DNA of 64,000 nt from contig OY987226.1 in NCBI GenBank assembly GCA_963920705.1, forward strand, positions 32,105,686 to 32,169,685. The letters are read 5' to 3'. The notes below the pieces were generated by a model. That model saw only the letters and a list, made by a program, of their open reading frames with translations. It was not told the origin of the DNA and made no database searches. Shown here piece by piece: positions 37,001 to 43,389 of this stretch. Position 1 is the first letter of the stretch, and every line of letters begins with the position of its first letter. The position numbers and the translations under genes are program-made. This DNA is from Odiellus spinosus (taxonomy: Eukaryota; Arthropoda; Arachnida; Opiliones; Phalangiidae).

Positions 37001-37938
37001 CAGTTAACACGCTCTGGAAGCTAAATTGTGATATTCGGTCATGTAATCCCTGAGGAATCCCCGTCAATATTAGCACGTTGCGTCCCCTCCATAATAAAAC
37101 GAGAAATAAGCAGACCACGCCGGGATAAATAAAAACTCTCATTCTAACTATGTTTCGTTCCGAAAAGTGGCGATTCGGTTATTCTAGGAGGGGGGGGGGG
37201 GGTGGTTGAAGCAAGTCTAGCGCTTTTCCAAATCCCCTCTAACAAGGCATCTCGGCATTTTAGGGAAGAAACAGACTCTCTTCTATTTACTGTTGGTTGT
37301 AGTGTGTCTGCGAGTGTGAAGTCTATCAACAAGTGGTTTTCTTTTGATTCCAAGCTAAACCTTAAAATTCGACTGATTCAAAAGGAAAAACACGGCAATA
37401 ATATAAACTTATTATTTACCATGGTTAAGATATAGTAGAAATTTTTTTACAGAGAAAACGACATAATATTTATAGTAAAACTTTATTCACGAGGTGCATT
37501 TCGAGCGAAGGCCTTTCATCAGTCGTGATTATATGACTGTCGAAAACTACTTTCTAAAGCAATTTTTAACTTGGAAAGTAGGTATGGTGTTTTAAATCTA
37601 GTCTTAGCTGAATCAACAGTCAATCAGCAAAAAGTAAAACGCACCTTTTTGCTTAATTGGAAACGTTAAAAAAAAAATTCCAATCTGTCACGAAGTTATT
37701 AACACTGAATTTTCTATGATTAGAATCCATTCTAGAGAAATATTGGAGATTGTCAATCCTACTTTCCAATCAGGTTAAAAAATATTTGTTTGACTCGCGA
37801 ATTAATATTTTATCGGATTTCATTCTCCCTTTAAGAAAAACATCAAGCTAATTTAGTCATTAATATTAAAATAGTAACTTTATAGTATATAAATATGAAA
37901 ACAACCACCATACCTGCCTCTACACTTTTGTCTTTCAT
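1573..37938 (-). CDS. SLC44A: Choline transporter-like protein (SLC44A family, CTL2/4/5 type), 22 coding exons
   Basis: Multi-pass plasma-membrane transporter family for choline and related substrates. Coding exons in gene order: 37938-37914, 34884-34836, 31291-31218, 31133-31055, 27925-27844, 27781-27659, 27579-27519, 21072-20973, 19223-19140, 17970-17858, 14174-14046, 13191-13092, 13024-12932, 9114-9030, 7224-6992, 5641-5513, 5441-5372, 5296-5223, 5157-5087, 5024-4936, 4444-4360, 1676-1573. Total 2052 nt, 683 residues plus TAG; all introns are GT-AG and all phases match. Family landmarks: FDPSFKGPI before TM1 (about residues 15-23), SCTDILCLFLFLAF in TM1, HPTDSKG, C-rich lumenal loop, NIT glycosylation site (about 187), FLRKRIALAIALIKE, AGAFASYYW (447-455), CCFWCLERF, KNAYIM, LDKVTDYLLF, SYLIATGFFNVYSM and the C-terminal NDGSAERPYYMSK. 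The ATG has an in-frame TAA upstream. Length is close to vertebrate CTL2 (about 700). Uncertain point: exon 11 could start 6 nt later (14168). Confidence 0.95.
1749..2139. repeat. 28-bp minisatellite in last SLC44A intron
   Basis: About 14 head-to-tail copies of a 28-bp unit with core GAAAACGATTCGTCGTCAAG followed by TTAGGCAT. Copies differ mainly at CGTCGTC/CGTCATC/CTTCGTC. The array lies about 70 bp from the last coding exon. There are no unique spacers, so it is a simple tandem array. The following 2140-3919 is non-coding intron, with scattered CCGTCC-containing sequence at 2275-2345 and 3065-3105 in opposite orientations that may be remains of an inverted-repeat element. Confidence 0.9.
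3920..4308. mobile_element. TTAA-flanked palindromic MITE (Kolobok-like)
   Basis: 389-bp element with near-perfect inverted arms, starting AGGGAGAATGAAAGGCC and ending with its complement. It is flanked by TTAA at 3916-3919 and 4309-4312. TTAA duplication with AGGG termini fits Kolobok better than piggyBac, whose ends normally start CC. A second hairpin in the middle uses ACTCGCTCGTGATTGGCG and its complement. It sits in the last SLC44A intron. Single ends of the same family occur at 3570-3585 and 37820-37834. Confidence 0.85.
5721..6005 (+). pseudogene. LINE ORF2 C-terminal fragment
   Basis: Reading plus strand from about 5740 gives RPSIRLVSRLLTGHC, then DPLCRECLNEEQTSHV and a cysteine. This is the C-terminal zinc-knuckle region (CxxC...H...C) that follows RNase H in some non-LTR retrotransposons. 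It matches the fuller copy at 9753-10698. The frame breaks at a TAA after RSCVN, so it is a dead fragment. It lies in the SLC44A intron between exons 15 and 16. Confidence 0.8.
6075..6200. mobile_element. Fragment of CTGGCTCGATTTGG repeat family
   Basis: One end of a family whose other copies have inverted ends at 13782-14023, 24113-25700 and 34973-35875. Shared features are CAACCTGGCTCGATTTGG, CACCAAACACGTG and the GCGTGACGTCA block. Only one end is visible here. Confidence 0.6.
6371..6520. mobile_element. TA-flanked palindromic MITE, 150 bp
   Basis: Inverted termini CCCTCTTCAGACGAGGCGTAA and TTACGCCTCGTCTGAAAAGGG flanked by TA on each side. The inside contains repeated CCTCGGTTAA and TGGTTTAACC blocks that also pair with each other. 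TA duplication fits a mariner-type or similar MITE. Confidence 0.8.
6530..6664. mobile_element. CCTTACC-family MITE, copy a
   Basis: Short copy of a family with ends related to CCCTTACCAAAAAAAGTTAG and internal GACTTCCCCAAGACCTCTTA blocks. The left end is worn (GGGAAAAGTCTGATCTGAAG); the right end is ACATTTTTTTGGTAAGG. Other copies are at 8145, 14430, 18958, 19792, 22480 and 33445. Confidence 0.7.
8145..8327. mobile_element. CCTTACC-family MITE, copy b
   Basis: Starts ACCCGAAAAAAAGTCTGACC and ends AAGACTAACTTTTTTGGTAT. The inside has one GACTTCTTGACATAATGAAA block, the unit that is amplified at 22480-23435. Confidence 0.75.
8339..8806. mobile_element. hAT-like non-autonomous element with internal repeats
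   Basis: 468 bp with inverted ends CAGGGTTCGTAC and GCACGAACCCTG. Near the left end, AGGTCAGGGAACTAGAATAA is repeated three times in tandem (about 28 bp period), with further GGTCAGGGAAAACCTGGAA copies at the right. CAGGG termini suggest hAT. The flanking 8-mers TCCTCAAA and TCAAAAAA match only partly, so the target duplication is weak. Confidence 0.65.
9615..11071. mobile_element. TTA-flanked TIR element (Harbinger-like) inside the CAACAGT element
   Basis: Flanked by TTA at 9612-9614 and 11072-11074; comparison with the uninterrupted copies shows the empty site as AAACNTAGTT. The inverted ends are about 130 bp long, share GGTGTTTATCGCC, AAAGTCTGCTATAATGTAGA and AAAAGGAGACGACG, and diverge only slightly. 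A 3-bp TTA duplication is typical of PIF/Harbinger. No transposase is present; the middle carries a LINE insertion. Confidence 0.85.
9753..10698 (+). pseudogene. 5'-truncated LINE with RNase H and C-terminal zinc knuckle
   Basis: The frame from 9735 encodes an RNase H fold: FTDGSKTDSGAGAGVY, FQAEISAI, FSDSQA and WVPGHQGHHGNKEAD supply the D-E-D-D/H catalytic pattern. The C-terminal CxxC then leads to an in-frame TAG at 10452-10454 where related fragments have Glu; reading beyond it restores ETSSHVLCSC. The 3' end is a poly(A) tract (10684-10698). The flanking repeat GCACCTT occurs at 9746-9752 and 10699-10705, a typical target duplication. The reverse transcriptase is absent, so this is a dead copy. 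RNase H together with this knuckle suggests an I/Jockey-group element. Confidence 0.85.
11639..12931. other. Intron sequence with one perfect hairpin
   Basis: No coding signal. A perfect 19-bp inverted repeat with a 3-nt loop lies at 11931-11971 (GTCACCTGAAGCTTCTATC and its complement). The rest is AT-rich intron of SLC44A. Confidence 0.6.
13285..13570. mobile_element. CAGAAGCCGATGAAACC MITE with 7-bp flanking repeat
   Basis: 286 bp with inverted ends CAGAAGCCGATGAAACC and GGTTTCATCGGCTTCTG. The flanks CTAATAG and GTAATAG match at 6 of 7 positions. A partial relative lies at 49706-49805. It is in the intron between SLC44A exons 11 and 12. Confidence 0.8.
13782..14023. mobile_element. CTGGCTCAATTTGG family element, short copy
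   Basis: Left end CAATCTGGCTCAATTTGGGC; right end GAATCGAATCAGGTTGCGTG in inverted orientation. It includes a poly(T) run near 13944-13964. It lies about 20 bp downstream of SLC44A exon 11, close to its splice donor. Confidence 0.6.
14430..15137. mobile_element. CCTTACC-family MITE, copy c, split by a hAT element
   Basis: Ends CCCTTACCGAAAAACGTTAG and GAAACTTTTTTTGGTAAGGG. The internal GACTTCCCCAAGACATCTTA block is interrupted by the hAT-type insertion at 14557-15106. Confidence 0.85.
14557..15106. mobile_element. hAT non-autonomous element with perfect 8-bp duplication
   Basis: 550 bp with termini CAGGGGTGCCCAA and TTGGCCACCCCTG. The target duplication TCTTAAGA at 14549-14556 and 15107-15114 is perfect. 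Inside, a 68-bp unit starting GGCCCGCCGTGCTTCAAA is repeated at 14582, 14650 and 14718. The open frames here are translations of this GC-rich repeat and not genes. CAGGGGTGGCCAA termini and an 8-bp duplication are the hAT hallmark. Confidence 0.95.
15305..15545 (+). repeat. Dispersed 235-bp repeat, copy 1
   Basis: Shares GGTAAATGTACCGGCAGATT, AGACAATATAGCCAAG and CCGACTCAAAATATCGA with an opposite-strand copy at 49318-49558. No terminal repeats or poly(A) are visible. The copy at 49.3 kb keeps an open frame of about 75 codons while this one is interrupted. It could be a SINE-like or gene-derived retrocopy; the identity is unknown. Confidence 0.75.
15890..16125. repeat. Dispersed AT-rich repeat, copy 1
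   Basis: Matches 28870-29155 over blocks such as CTACACTAGTGAAAAATG and GAAAATTACATTAACATG, with many substitutions. An old dispersed repeat of unknown class. Confidence 0.6.
16648..17713. mobile_element. 1.07-kb palindromic element in SLC44A intron
   Basis: Inverted ends GCTATACTCCGTCCAAC and GTTGGACAGAGTATAGC with arms of about 250 bp (16648-16890 and 17470-17713). A second inverted pair lies inside (GTTACGATAAGCCGAATGA and relatives), and the centre is a near-perfect hairpin at about 17020-17060 built from AAAGGTTACTGAAACGTT and its complement. No transposase frame is seen. The flanks show no clear duplication. Confidence 0.8.
18458..18751. mobile_element. CAAGAATAG MITE with perfect 7-bp duplication, copy 1
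   Basis: 294 bp with inverted ends CAAGAATAGATTTAACACAAG and CTTGTGTTAAATCTATTCTTG. The flanks CTATAAC at 18451-18457 and 18752-18758 are identical. The second copy is at 34363-34671. Internal landmarks shared by both are TTATGATTTTCACCCTATCA and GACCCCCATAGGCTCCGCCC. Confidence 0.9.
18878..18957 (-). repeat. tRNA-like (SINE head) sequence
   Basis: On the minus strand, CAGGGTGGCAGTGAGGCTC followed after about 30 nt by GGGTTTTCAATCCCATC resembles the A and B boxes of a RNA polymerase III promoter. The match to the B-box consensus GGTTCRANNCC is imperfect and the cloverleaf is not convincing. It is probably a decayed tRNA-derived SINE and not a working tRNA. Confidence 0.35.
18958..19081. mobile_element. 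CCTTACC-family MITE, copy d
   Basis: Starts CCTTTACTAAAAAAAGTTAG and ends AAGAATAAATTTTTTTGGGC, with internal GACTTCCCCAAGACCTCTTA. The right terminus is worn. It ends about 60 bp from SLC44A exon 9. Confidence 0.7.
19792..19981. mobile_element. CCTTACC-family MITE, copy e (best-preserved ends)
   Basis: Ends CCCTTACCAAAAAAAGTTAG and CTAACTTTTTTCTGTAAGGGG. The inside reads in the opposite sense to the other copies (AGGTCTTGGGGAAGTCTT). The flanks are GGC on the left and CCT on the right, so the target duplication is unclear. Confidence 0.85.
20065..20779. mobile_element. CAACAGTAAATAG element, intact copy with perfect 7-bp duplication
   Basis: 715 bp with inverted ends CAACAGTAAATAGAAGAGAG and CTCTTCTATATACTATTG. 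The flanks TTTATAC at 20058-20064 and 20780-20786 are identical. The copy at 36545 is collinear; the copy at 9477 is inverted. No open frame looks like a transposase, so it is non-autonomous. Confidence 0.9.
21675..22089. mobile_element. GGGCTCCCACCAG MITE with poly(T)
   Basis: About 415 bp with inverted ends AGGGCTCCCACCAG and CTGGTGGGAGCCCT. The inside contains degenerate repeats around TCCCTAAAATACC and a run of about 32 T near 22038-22069. Flanking 8-mers ATCTTTAC and CTCTTTAT match at 6 of 8 positions, which would fit hAT. Confidence 0.75.
22480..23497. repeat. 31-bp minisatellite (about 31 copies) within CCTTACC-family MITE, copy f
   Basis: A 31-bp unit, GACTTCCCCAAGACTTATTG then ACATAATGAAA, is repeated head to tail from 22482 to about 23435. 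The right end is the normal MITE terminus (GACTAACTTTTTTTAGTAAGGG at 23476-23497); the left terminus is missing. Variants cluster: CTTCTTGAC units at both sides, CTTATTGAC units in the middle. Ordinary copies of the MITE carry one or two units. Long minus-strand open frames here (60-155 codons) are translations of the repeat, because 31 is not a multiple of three and all frames stay open. Confidence 0.95.
23497..24112. other. Intron sequence, one decayed element end
   Basis: Non-coding. TTTGGACAAAATAATCCACA at 23641-23660 is the inverted match of the right end of the MITE at 26470-26633, so one end of that family lies here. Confidence 0.5.
24113..25700. mobile_element. CTGGCTCAATTCGG family element, long palindromic copy
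   Basis: Inverted outer arms: ACCTGGCTCAATTCGGGCC on the left, GGCCTTAACTGAGCCAGGT on the right, with paired inner blocks around TTCAAGAATTGAAAAAATCC and TATAATATTATCTAACATT. A second palindrome at 25140-25420 pairs GAACTCAAAGAGGCAAAAAA with its complement. One frame there reads SSSEVESSDDYYDT, an acidic stretch that may be a remnant of a transposase N-terminus. No intact transposase remains. Confidence 0.75.
26470..26633. mobile_element. GGGTTTGGACAA palindromic MITE
   Basis: About 164 bp with inverted ends CAGGGTTTGGACAA and TTGTCCAAACCCCC, both followed inward by GGATTATTTT-type sequence. A single related end lies at 23641. The sequence between 25701 and 26469 and that between 26634 and 27518 is AT-rich intron in which I see nothing else. 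Confidence 0.75.
28099..28690. mobile_element. TA-flanked MITE, 592 bp
   Basis: Inverted ends AAGGCGCGTTCAGACTAT and AATCTGAACGGGCCTT flanked by TA on both sides. Paired subterminal blocks contain CTGACAAAGTCAG-like and CCGACCAGTCGGGGCTTTGTC sequences. It includes a poly(A) run at about 28566-28582. No coding potential. Confidence 0.85.
28870..29155. repeat. Dispersed AT-rich repeat, copy 2
   Basis: Counterpart of 15890-16125, sharing CTACACTCTTGAAAAATG and AAAATTACATTAACATGACC. It abuts the palindromic element at 29160. Confidence 0.6.
29160..30960. mobile_element. Long palindromic element of the GACGTCA/CTGGCTC family with nested insertion
   Basis: Arms correspond to those of 24113-25700: TTTTCAAGAACTGAAAAAAA at the left and GAGGCCTGAATTGAGTCAGG at the right, with GCGTGACATCAGTTTTACGA and its inverted partner. 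Both internal arms carry the GAGTTCAAACATAT/CGAAAGAGG block. A second inverted-repeat element (29518-30283) is inserted near the centre. It lies in the 3.1-kb intron between SLC44A exons 4 and 5. Confidence 0.7.
29518..30283. mobile_element. Inner inverted-repeat insertion
   Basis: Inverted ends GAATATAAACTAAGGTTTTT and AAAAACCTTAGTTTATATCC. Internal paired blocks include CTGAAAATTCTTAACTAAAG and CTTTGTTAAGAATTTTCAG at about 30058-30170. No coding capacity is seen. Confidence 0.7.
31555..32292. mobile_element. Inverted-repeat element next to SLC44A exon 3
   Basis: Arms of about 100 bp pair: CATTCAGGTTCCATAAGAAT (left) and ATTCTTATGGAACCTGAATG (right), plus GTCTGCTTCGAA/GCAGACGAAC blocks. Open frames of 120 and 140 codons on opposite strands at 31918-32340 overlap each other and show no recognisable domain, so I treat them as chance. 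Confidence 0.65.
32969..33185. mobile_element. 217-bp palindromic MITE
   Basis: Inverted ends TTTAGGTATTTAAAGCAACTGG and CCAGTTGCTTTAAATATAAA. A second inner inverted pair, GCCTTACCAAAGGCAGGAG and CTCCTGCCTTTGGTAAGG, lies at about 33043-33117. No coding capacity. Confidence 0.75.
33445..33582. mobile_element. CCTTACC-family MITE, copy g
   Basis: Right end AAGACTAACTTTTTTCGGTA then AGGG; left end truncated at GGGGAAGTCTTTAATACTTC. It contains one 31-bp unit with TTATTGACATAATGGAAGAC. Confidence 0.8.
33985..34135 (-). repeat. G/C-run repeat with CAGGGGCGTCGCTAGG end
   Basis: Read on the minus strand it starts CAGGGGCGTCGCTAGGCC, a start resembling widespread hAT-type repeats, followed by long C and G runs around GGGGGGGCTAATTTGAAATT. 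Only one end can be identified. Confidence 0.5.
34363..34671. mobile_element. CAAGAATAG MITE, copy 2
   Basis: 309 bp with inverted ends CAAGAATAGATTTAATACAAG and CTTGTGTTAAATTTTCTTG. The flanks GTAGCAT (34356-34362) and GTAGTAT (34672-34678) agree at 6 of 7 positions. Collinear with the copy at 18458. It lies about 165 bp from SLC44A exon 2. Confidence 0.9.
34973..35875. mobile_element. CTTGATTTGGGCC family element, 0.9 kb
   Basis: Left arm GACTTGATTTGGGCCAAGC with CACGTGATGTCAGATTTT; right arm in inverse orientation with CCGAATCGAGTCAGGTTGCG. The middle (35134-35345) has a GC-richer stretch with a 71-codon frame and no recognisable domain; it may be another insertion. Paired TTTGATCTATTT blocks occur at 35600-35670. 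Confidence 0.6.
36545..37295. mobile_element. CAACAGTAAATTG element, complete copy
   Basis: 751 bp with ends CAACAGTAAATTGAAGAGAG and CTCTCTTCTATTTACTGTTG. The flanks GTTTTAG (36538-36544) and GTTGTAG (37296-37302) differ at one position. Collinear with 20065-20779. It lies in the first intron of SLC44A. Open frames within it on both strands overlap and resemble nothing. Confidence 0.9.
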
Positions 37939-40929
37939 CGTTAGATGAACGCAGAACTGATTTTATACTAATGTTACCAGTTTCAGAGACTTTTGCGCGA
38001 ATACACGATTGTTAGACTTGAACTCTTAGAGTTATAGTAGACACTCCCAAATATTTGTAAAAACAATGGCGCAGGTAACGAGAATTTTATTCTTAACACA
38101 CTGCTATGGCCATATAATGTCGAACTTCAAACCGAATCTAACTCACTCTCAACTTTTAACCAATCTTATCTTATCAAACCTTTTATCTATAAATAATTCA
38201 ACGCTAATATAAACTTCAAGATAACGTAATAACAGCCGGATCTATGGTAATGCGTAAAAATATAGATTGAACAATGACATTTTATAGAAGTAAAATAAAA
38301 CTTTAGAGAATCTGATTGCTCATTTCAGAAGCAATATGATAGGAAAATAAGGATTTCCGTGTAGTAATTGATGAACATGTCGGATACTGAGGTTTTCTTT
38401 ATATTTGAATGAGCTATTTAGATATTAATCGCATTATATTAATAAGAATTTCACATGAAATAAGGTTTTGCCAATTCTTAATTTCACTAGTTTAAGATGG
38501 AAGTCAACAAATGAATTACTATATTTTCAGTGAGGAATGTATTAAAGCGTGACACGCAGCTAAATTAAAAAAAAAAAAAAAAAGAAAAAACTGAGATAAA
38601 ACAAAAAAAATCAATATAGAACTATATATAGTTGTAGTACATTTAAAACGTCTCGTAAAATTCAATAGAAATATATTGCTAATTGAAAGCTCGGTGAAAA
38701 TATATTTTAAATAGACCCTTACGAGTGGCGCCACCGTGCGAGGGAAAAAAATCTGAAATTTCTCGAGAGATTTTTGTACTCTTTTGCTTTTCTCAAAAGA
38801 TAGATACAAAATCCAGCAAAAAATGGCTACTTTTATTTTTCTGGAAATACAAATATCCTCATTACAATCACGCCAAAATTGCAGAGATAAGATGCTAAGT
38901 CCACAAGGGTTCATTAGTTCAGGTTGGGACATAAGTAAACTTTGAAGGATCCTTCAGAGCCAAAATGACCAATTTAACACCAAGTACTACTACAACAGGT
39001 CAAAACCAGTGTGGCTAAAATACCTGGTAAACATATCAGGGTTGAAAAAAGTGCCAGATTTTTTTAAAAATTAATTAAAGGGGATACTATTAGCCGAAAT
39101 GAAGTATTTTTTTCCGATTCTTTATGTAAAAATACGTGCTCTACTGATATTCTTCATAATTTATGAAACAGTTTTGATTTTTAAGTTTTATATCCTAAAA
39201 CATGAGTTTTAATTTCGCTACAATGACTTCTAGATCAACCAGGGGGTTGCGTTAAAAGTAAGGGTTTACTTTGTATTTCCTAGAGAAATATTATAAATAT
39301 TCTGTGACATATTCCTTATCACTATCTTTTTCAATTTCAATTTAAAGAACGTCAAACCATCATTGAGGTTCAGAATATATATTTTTTTCCACATAAGTTT
39401 TTCAAAAACCACAAGGTTGAAATTATTTATGAACAATTTACAATTATTTGAACCAGAACGGTAAAACATTCGGAAAACTCATAAATTCGAAATAAAAGAT
39501 ATTTCCTTAAGTTTTTCATTAAATTAATAAATGAAAAAACTATTAATCTTAACATTTTTGGTTAAACCCAGTCTGGCTTGCCAGCCCTGAAACAGACCAT
39601 TTTCCCTGCTGTTTAGGCGGTGTAGTATAAGTACTCTAGCGCTGGGATATTTTCGAAGCCGTTACTCATTGGTGAGCCGAACTAAATGCCAGACTCTGGT
39701 TTTCACATAAAGGGCTGCTCAATATATCCTTAATTGCTATTAGGACTACTACCAACTGACAAGAAAAACCACAAAAGTGTCGTCTAGCAGCAAACAGTGG
39801 CTAAATTAACTAATAAAAGTGTGTATAGCTGCCGTTAATAGTCATGGTTTTGTAAGCTACTACATTCGTCACTCTTCGCCGCTAGGCGAAGCTTATGTCA
39901 GTTGTATTTCTCGCCTTATCAAGATAAGTGTCCATACATAGTTTTCACTGAATGGGGTAAATGGCGTTCCCCAGGGTTACCAACCACTTGTGAGAGCAAA
40001 CTGATGCAGAGAGAAAGGCAAGAGTTCCGTTTTGAAACTTATATTTTCTGAACTGCGCTCACAAGCTCCTAGCAACCCTGCAATGAAAGGAAAGCTGGGA
40101 AAGAGGGGTAAAATTTTCTTTTGCCCTTTTATCAAAAACTATGTATTGTTAATAGTCCTAGATTGCAGGTTCGATTGCTGCAATCAGTTCAGATAAGTCT
40201 GCTCTATTCAGTCTCTAATATTTTTTTTTGGTTTATGCAGTTGCTGGCATAAACCAAAAGATGGTTTAGTGAATTTTCAAATTAGTAACTGTAGTAGTAC
40301 AACTTTGATGTCCCTAGGTAATCCCAAATCGAAATATACCCTAGAACCTGTTCTCAATTTGACACTTGTCCTTTAATGAAAAGTACAGTCAGTCCATATC
40401 CCCAAAATGCTCTTTAAGCCAAATTAAATATTTCATTTTTGAATGGTCTTACCATATTTATTGTCAATGAATTCATCAGCAACACTAGTCATAATACGCG
40501 CCTACCGTAAAAGCGCGGGCGTAAAAAAATTGATAAACTGATTAGTATGGATTTAACGATAATAAAATATATAGAGTAACTTGACGAGCTGAGATTTTTA
40601 CCTCCCCTGTGAACTGAACTATGATGATCGTTCTATGCGTCTGTCTGTTCTGTTGTTAAAGTTTGTGTGTCTGTTTTCTTCTAGAGATCCATACAGATAT
40701 TCATAAAGATTTTTCTGCCACTGAGTAAGTTTCTTGAGACCAGTTCTGCATCTGAACACACCCCTAGTGCACCCTTAACGGATGATATTTCAAGTACAGG
40801 AAGTGGGTATCCTCATTCCTCATAAGGGGTGGATATGGGACAATCCCCGTTGCGAATATTACATAATACTGCCTGGTCTGAGGTATGTGGGATTGTGAGT
40901 TCGCCCACAGATAAATAAAGTAATGGATT
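37939..40929. other. 5' flank of SLC44A, no gene seen
   Basis: Upstream of the SLC44A initiator codon. The 5' untranslated region and promoter must lie here, but I cannot place a start site or a further non-coding exon. The sequence is AT-rich with poly(A) at about 38567-38590. Open frames at 38519-38932 and 39266-39469 (minus) are low-complexity and unsupported. A small hairpin made of TGGTTTATGC and GCATAAACCA lies at 40230-40257. Confidence 0.5.
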
Positions 40930-41375
40930 CAACTTACAAACCTGCTGCAACCTTCTGAAATCCAGTGGTGGAAGTGTATGATTAGCACCGACGATGAGTT
41001 TGGGAGATCAACGGGACTGCGGGGACTGGCGTACGACGAAGGAAGCGTTGGCCATGGCGCATAAAACGGCGGAAGATTGGGTGGATAGAAGGTGGAAGAG
41101 CGTAGTGGACGGGTCGGAGTCAATGGAATATTACAGGAGTAAGCAGTAGGTTAAAAAGGAATGGTTTGCCGATCATGTGGGAAGGGATGGTGTGTTACTT
41201 TTTAAGGCTCGGTCGAAGACTTTGGCGGTGAATGGTGAGAAAGTCGATTGGGGTATGAGAGCAAATAGAGGCTGTGACTGGTGTGGGCAGGGTGCGGAGA
41301 CGCTGGCACATTTGGTGTACGAGTGTCAGACTTATGGGTAGGCTCGGGACAGGGAGTTAGGTCAAATAGGACCAA
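40930..41375 (+). pseudogene. Decayed LINE ORF2 C-terminal fragment
   Basis: The plus strand reads LLFKARSKTLAVNGEKVDWG, then CDWCGQGAETLAHLVYECQ followed by a stop codon and ARDREL. The CxxC...ETxxHxxxxC pattern is the zinc-knuckle end of non-LTR retrotransposon ORF2 proteins. It is a different family from the RNase H LINE at 9753. Several stops interrupt it; no reverse transcriptase core is present. Confidence 0.75.
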
Positions 41376-41399
41376 ATAGGGGGTGGATATCGTTTGTTC

Positions 41400-42260
41400 G
41401 AATGCTCGTTTGTTCGAATCTAATGTTAAAACGCCATAGGAATAGCCGGTACTTTTCATGTTAAAACGCCATAGGAATAGCCGGTACTCTCTATGATAAA
41501 ACGCCATAGGAATAGCCTGTGATCCCATATTAAAACGTCATAGCAATAGCCGGTGATCTGTTAAAAGGATCATCCCCATAGTCCGCCCATCGGCAGGCGA
41601 GCTCTTTTCCTCCCCTTGAGACCCACTGCGACCCCCTCGAAAACTTTTGTCCATTTGTTCGAATGCTCATTACTTCGAATCAAATGTTAAAACACCATAG
41701 GAAGAACCGGTACTTTTAATTTTAAAACGCCATAGGAATAGCCGGTACTCCTATCCCCGGATATCCTATGGAGTTTAACATGAAAATCACCGGCTCTTCC
41801 TATGGTGCTTTAACATTAGATTCGGAGAAACGTACGAAGTAACGGACTATGGAGCCGTTATAGTCCCGGAGTCCCGGACTCTTAGAGCTTTGAGTCCCGG
41901 ACTCCATCACTGCCATAAAAGTATTTTTAGCTCCCTCTATCTATTATAGACGGCGCTAGGATATGCAATGAAATTTGTGATATTTAAACTTGGGTTTCAC
42001 TCCCATGTTAAAACGCCAAAGAAATAGCCGTTACTTTTCGTGTTAAAATGCAGTAGGAATAACCGGTGATTCCATATTAAAACGCCATTAGAATAGCCGA
42101 TGATCCCGTATTTAAATTTTAAACGCCTTAGGAATAGCCGGTGATCACGTACTAAAACGCCTTAGGAATAGTCGGTGTTCCCGTATTAAAACGCCTAGAA
42201 ATAGTCTATGATCTCGTATTAAAACGCCATAGGAATAGCGGGTATTTTTCATGTGGTAGG
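41400..42260. repeat. Interrupted minisatellite, about 36-bp unit
   Basis: At least 15 copies of TTAAAACGCCATAGGAATAG then CCGGT, in clusters at 41405-41565, 41685-41760 and 41995-42255, separated by other sequence. One run at 41762-41820 is in the opposite orientation. Linkers between units vary (TACTTTTCATG, GATCCCATA, GTTCCCGTA). Confidence 0.85.
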
Positions 42261-42703
42261 GAGTTTAAAATGGTTTGGCAGATGGTGGCTGCCGGGCTAA
42301 TCCAGGCCCCGTTCTATAAGTTACGGTTGTGCACACAAGGACAAAAATTAAAGTAAAGTAAACTGAAGAGCAGTGACACTTGGCAGAGCTAAGAGATGTG
42401 AGTATGACGTCACAAAGCAGTTCCATAGATAGACATATAATAAATAAGAACTCTTGGAGCCATACACCTCTTGAGTTTATTTTTACCCCCTCCAAAGTGG
42501 GTAGTCATCCACAGAATCAGAGAGGCCAAGGGGATGAAACATCGCCGTTACTGCACATGAGCTTATCATCCCCCTTTACGCATCTGATTCAGTGGGTTGC
42601 TGACCCCCTTGAAGAGAGCCAAAATAAATGGTTGTCTTTTTCGCGCCGTTTAGATTTATGTAAATGAAAAATTGATATGCGGGTCATTCCACGTGAATTC
42701 ACC

Positions 42704-43389
42704 CTTGGATTAATAATAGTATCTACCAGGATATAGCTCTCGCGACTTGCGCGCCATTCAGCGGGAATATCGTGAACTCCCGTAGCAAACAGGATACACC
42801 TGTATTATTATAATTAGGCCTAAACACGCGGGCGACGCGGCTCTTGTGTAATGCGTTTCCTTTAGCATCAGTGGGATGAAATCTACCTGTTTTTTTAAAG
42901 GTAATTACACCTAATAATAAATAATTAAATATAATCTTTTTAGTATCATTGTCACAATGTGGGAAGATTCAAAGGTTTTGAAATGGGTTTTGGAACTGGG
43001 AAAAATTTAACCCCTATCATATATTCTTTTTGAAAACATCTTGAGTCACTCTTACAACGCGGATAAGCACACCGTTTCACACCCATCTTGATTAAAAACA
43101 ATTCATTGTAATTAAAAAACAAAAATTATGCTGGCCAGCTCTCAAAATACAGTTACCGTTTTTTAAAAATCAACGATCTTTTTGAATTTTTTGGCGCTGT
43201 GCGCAGCTGCGGCATTTTCCCGGGAGCGGAACCCGTATCAAACGGAAACGGATATCGTAGAATTTCCGGTGAAAACAAGTCGTCGCGTAGTCGATTTTTA
43301 TCCCCCCTAAATGCCGTTCGGAGGTCGCGGGAAGATGCAGGCTTAACTATAGAGCGCTATATCCAGGTAGATACTATTATTAATCCAAG
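42704..43389. mobile_element. CTTGGATTAATAATAG element with perfect 7-bp duplication
   Basis: 686 bp with inverted ends of about 45 bp: CTTGGATTAATAATAGTATC and GATACTATTATTAATCCAAG. ATTCACC flanks it at 42697-42703 and 43390-43396. The inside has paired GGCGCGCAAG-like and GGCGCTGTGCGC blocks. The 93-codon frame at 43199-43480 runs across the right terminus and is not a gene. Confidence 0.9.

Noticed and set aside
38519-38932. 137-codon minus-strand ORF in the SLC44A upstream region
   Set aside because: It reads through a poly(A/T) tract and hydrophobic low-complexity sequence with no recognisable family.
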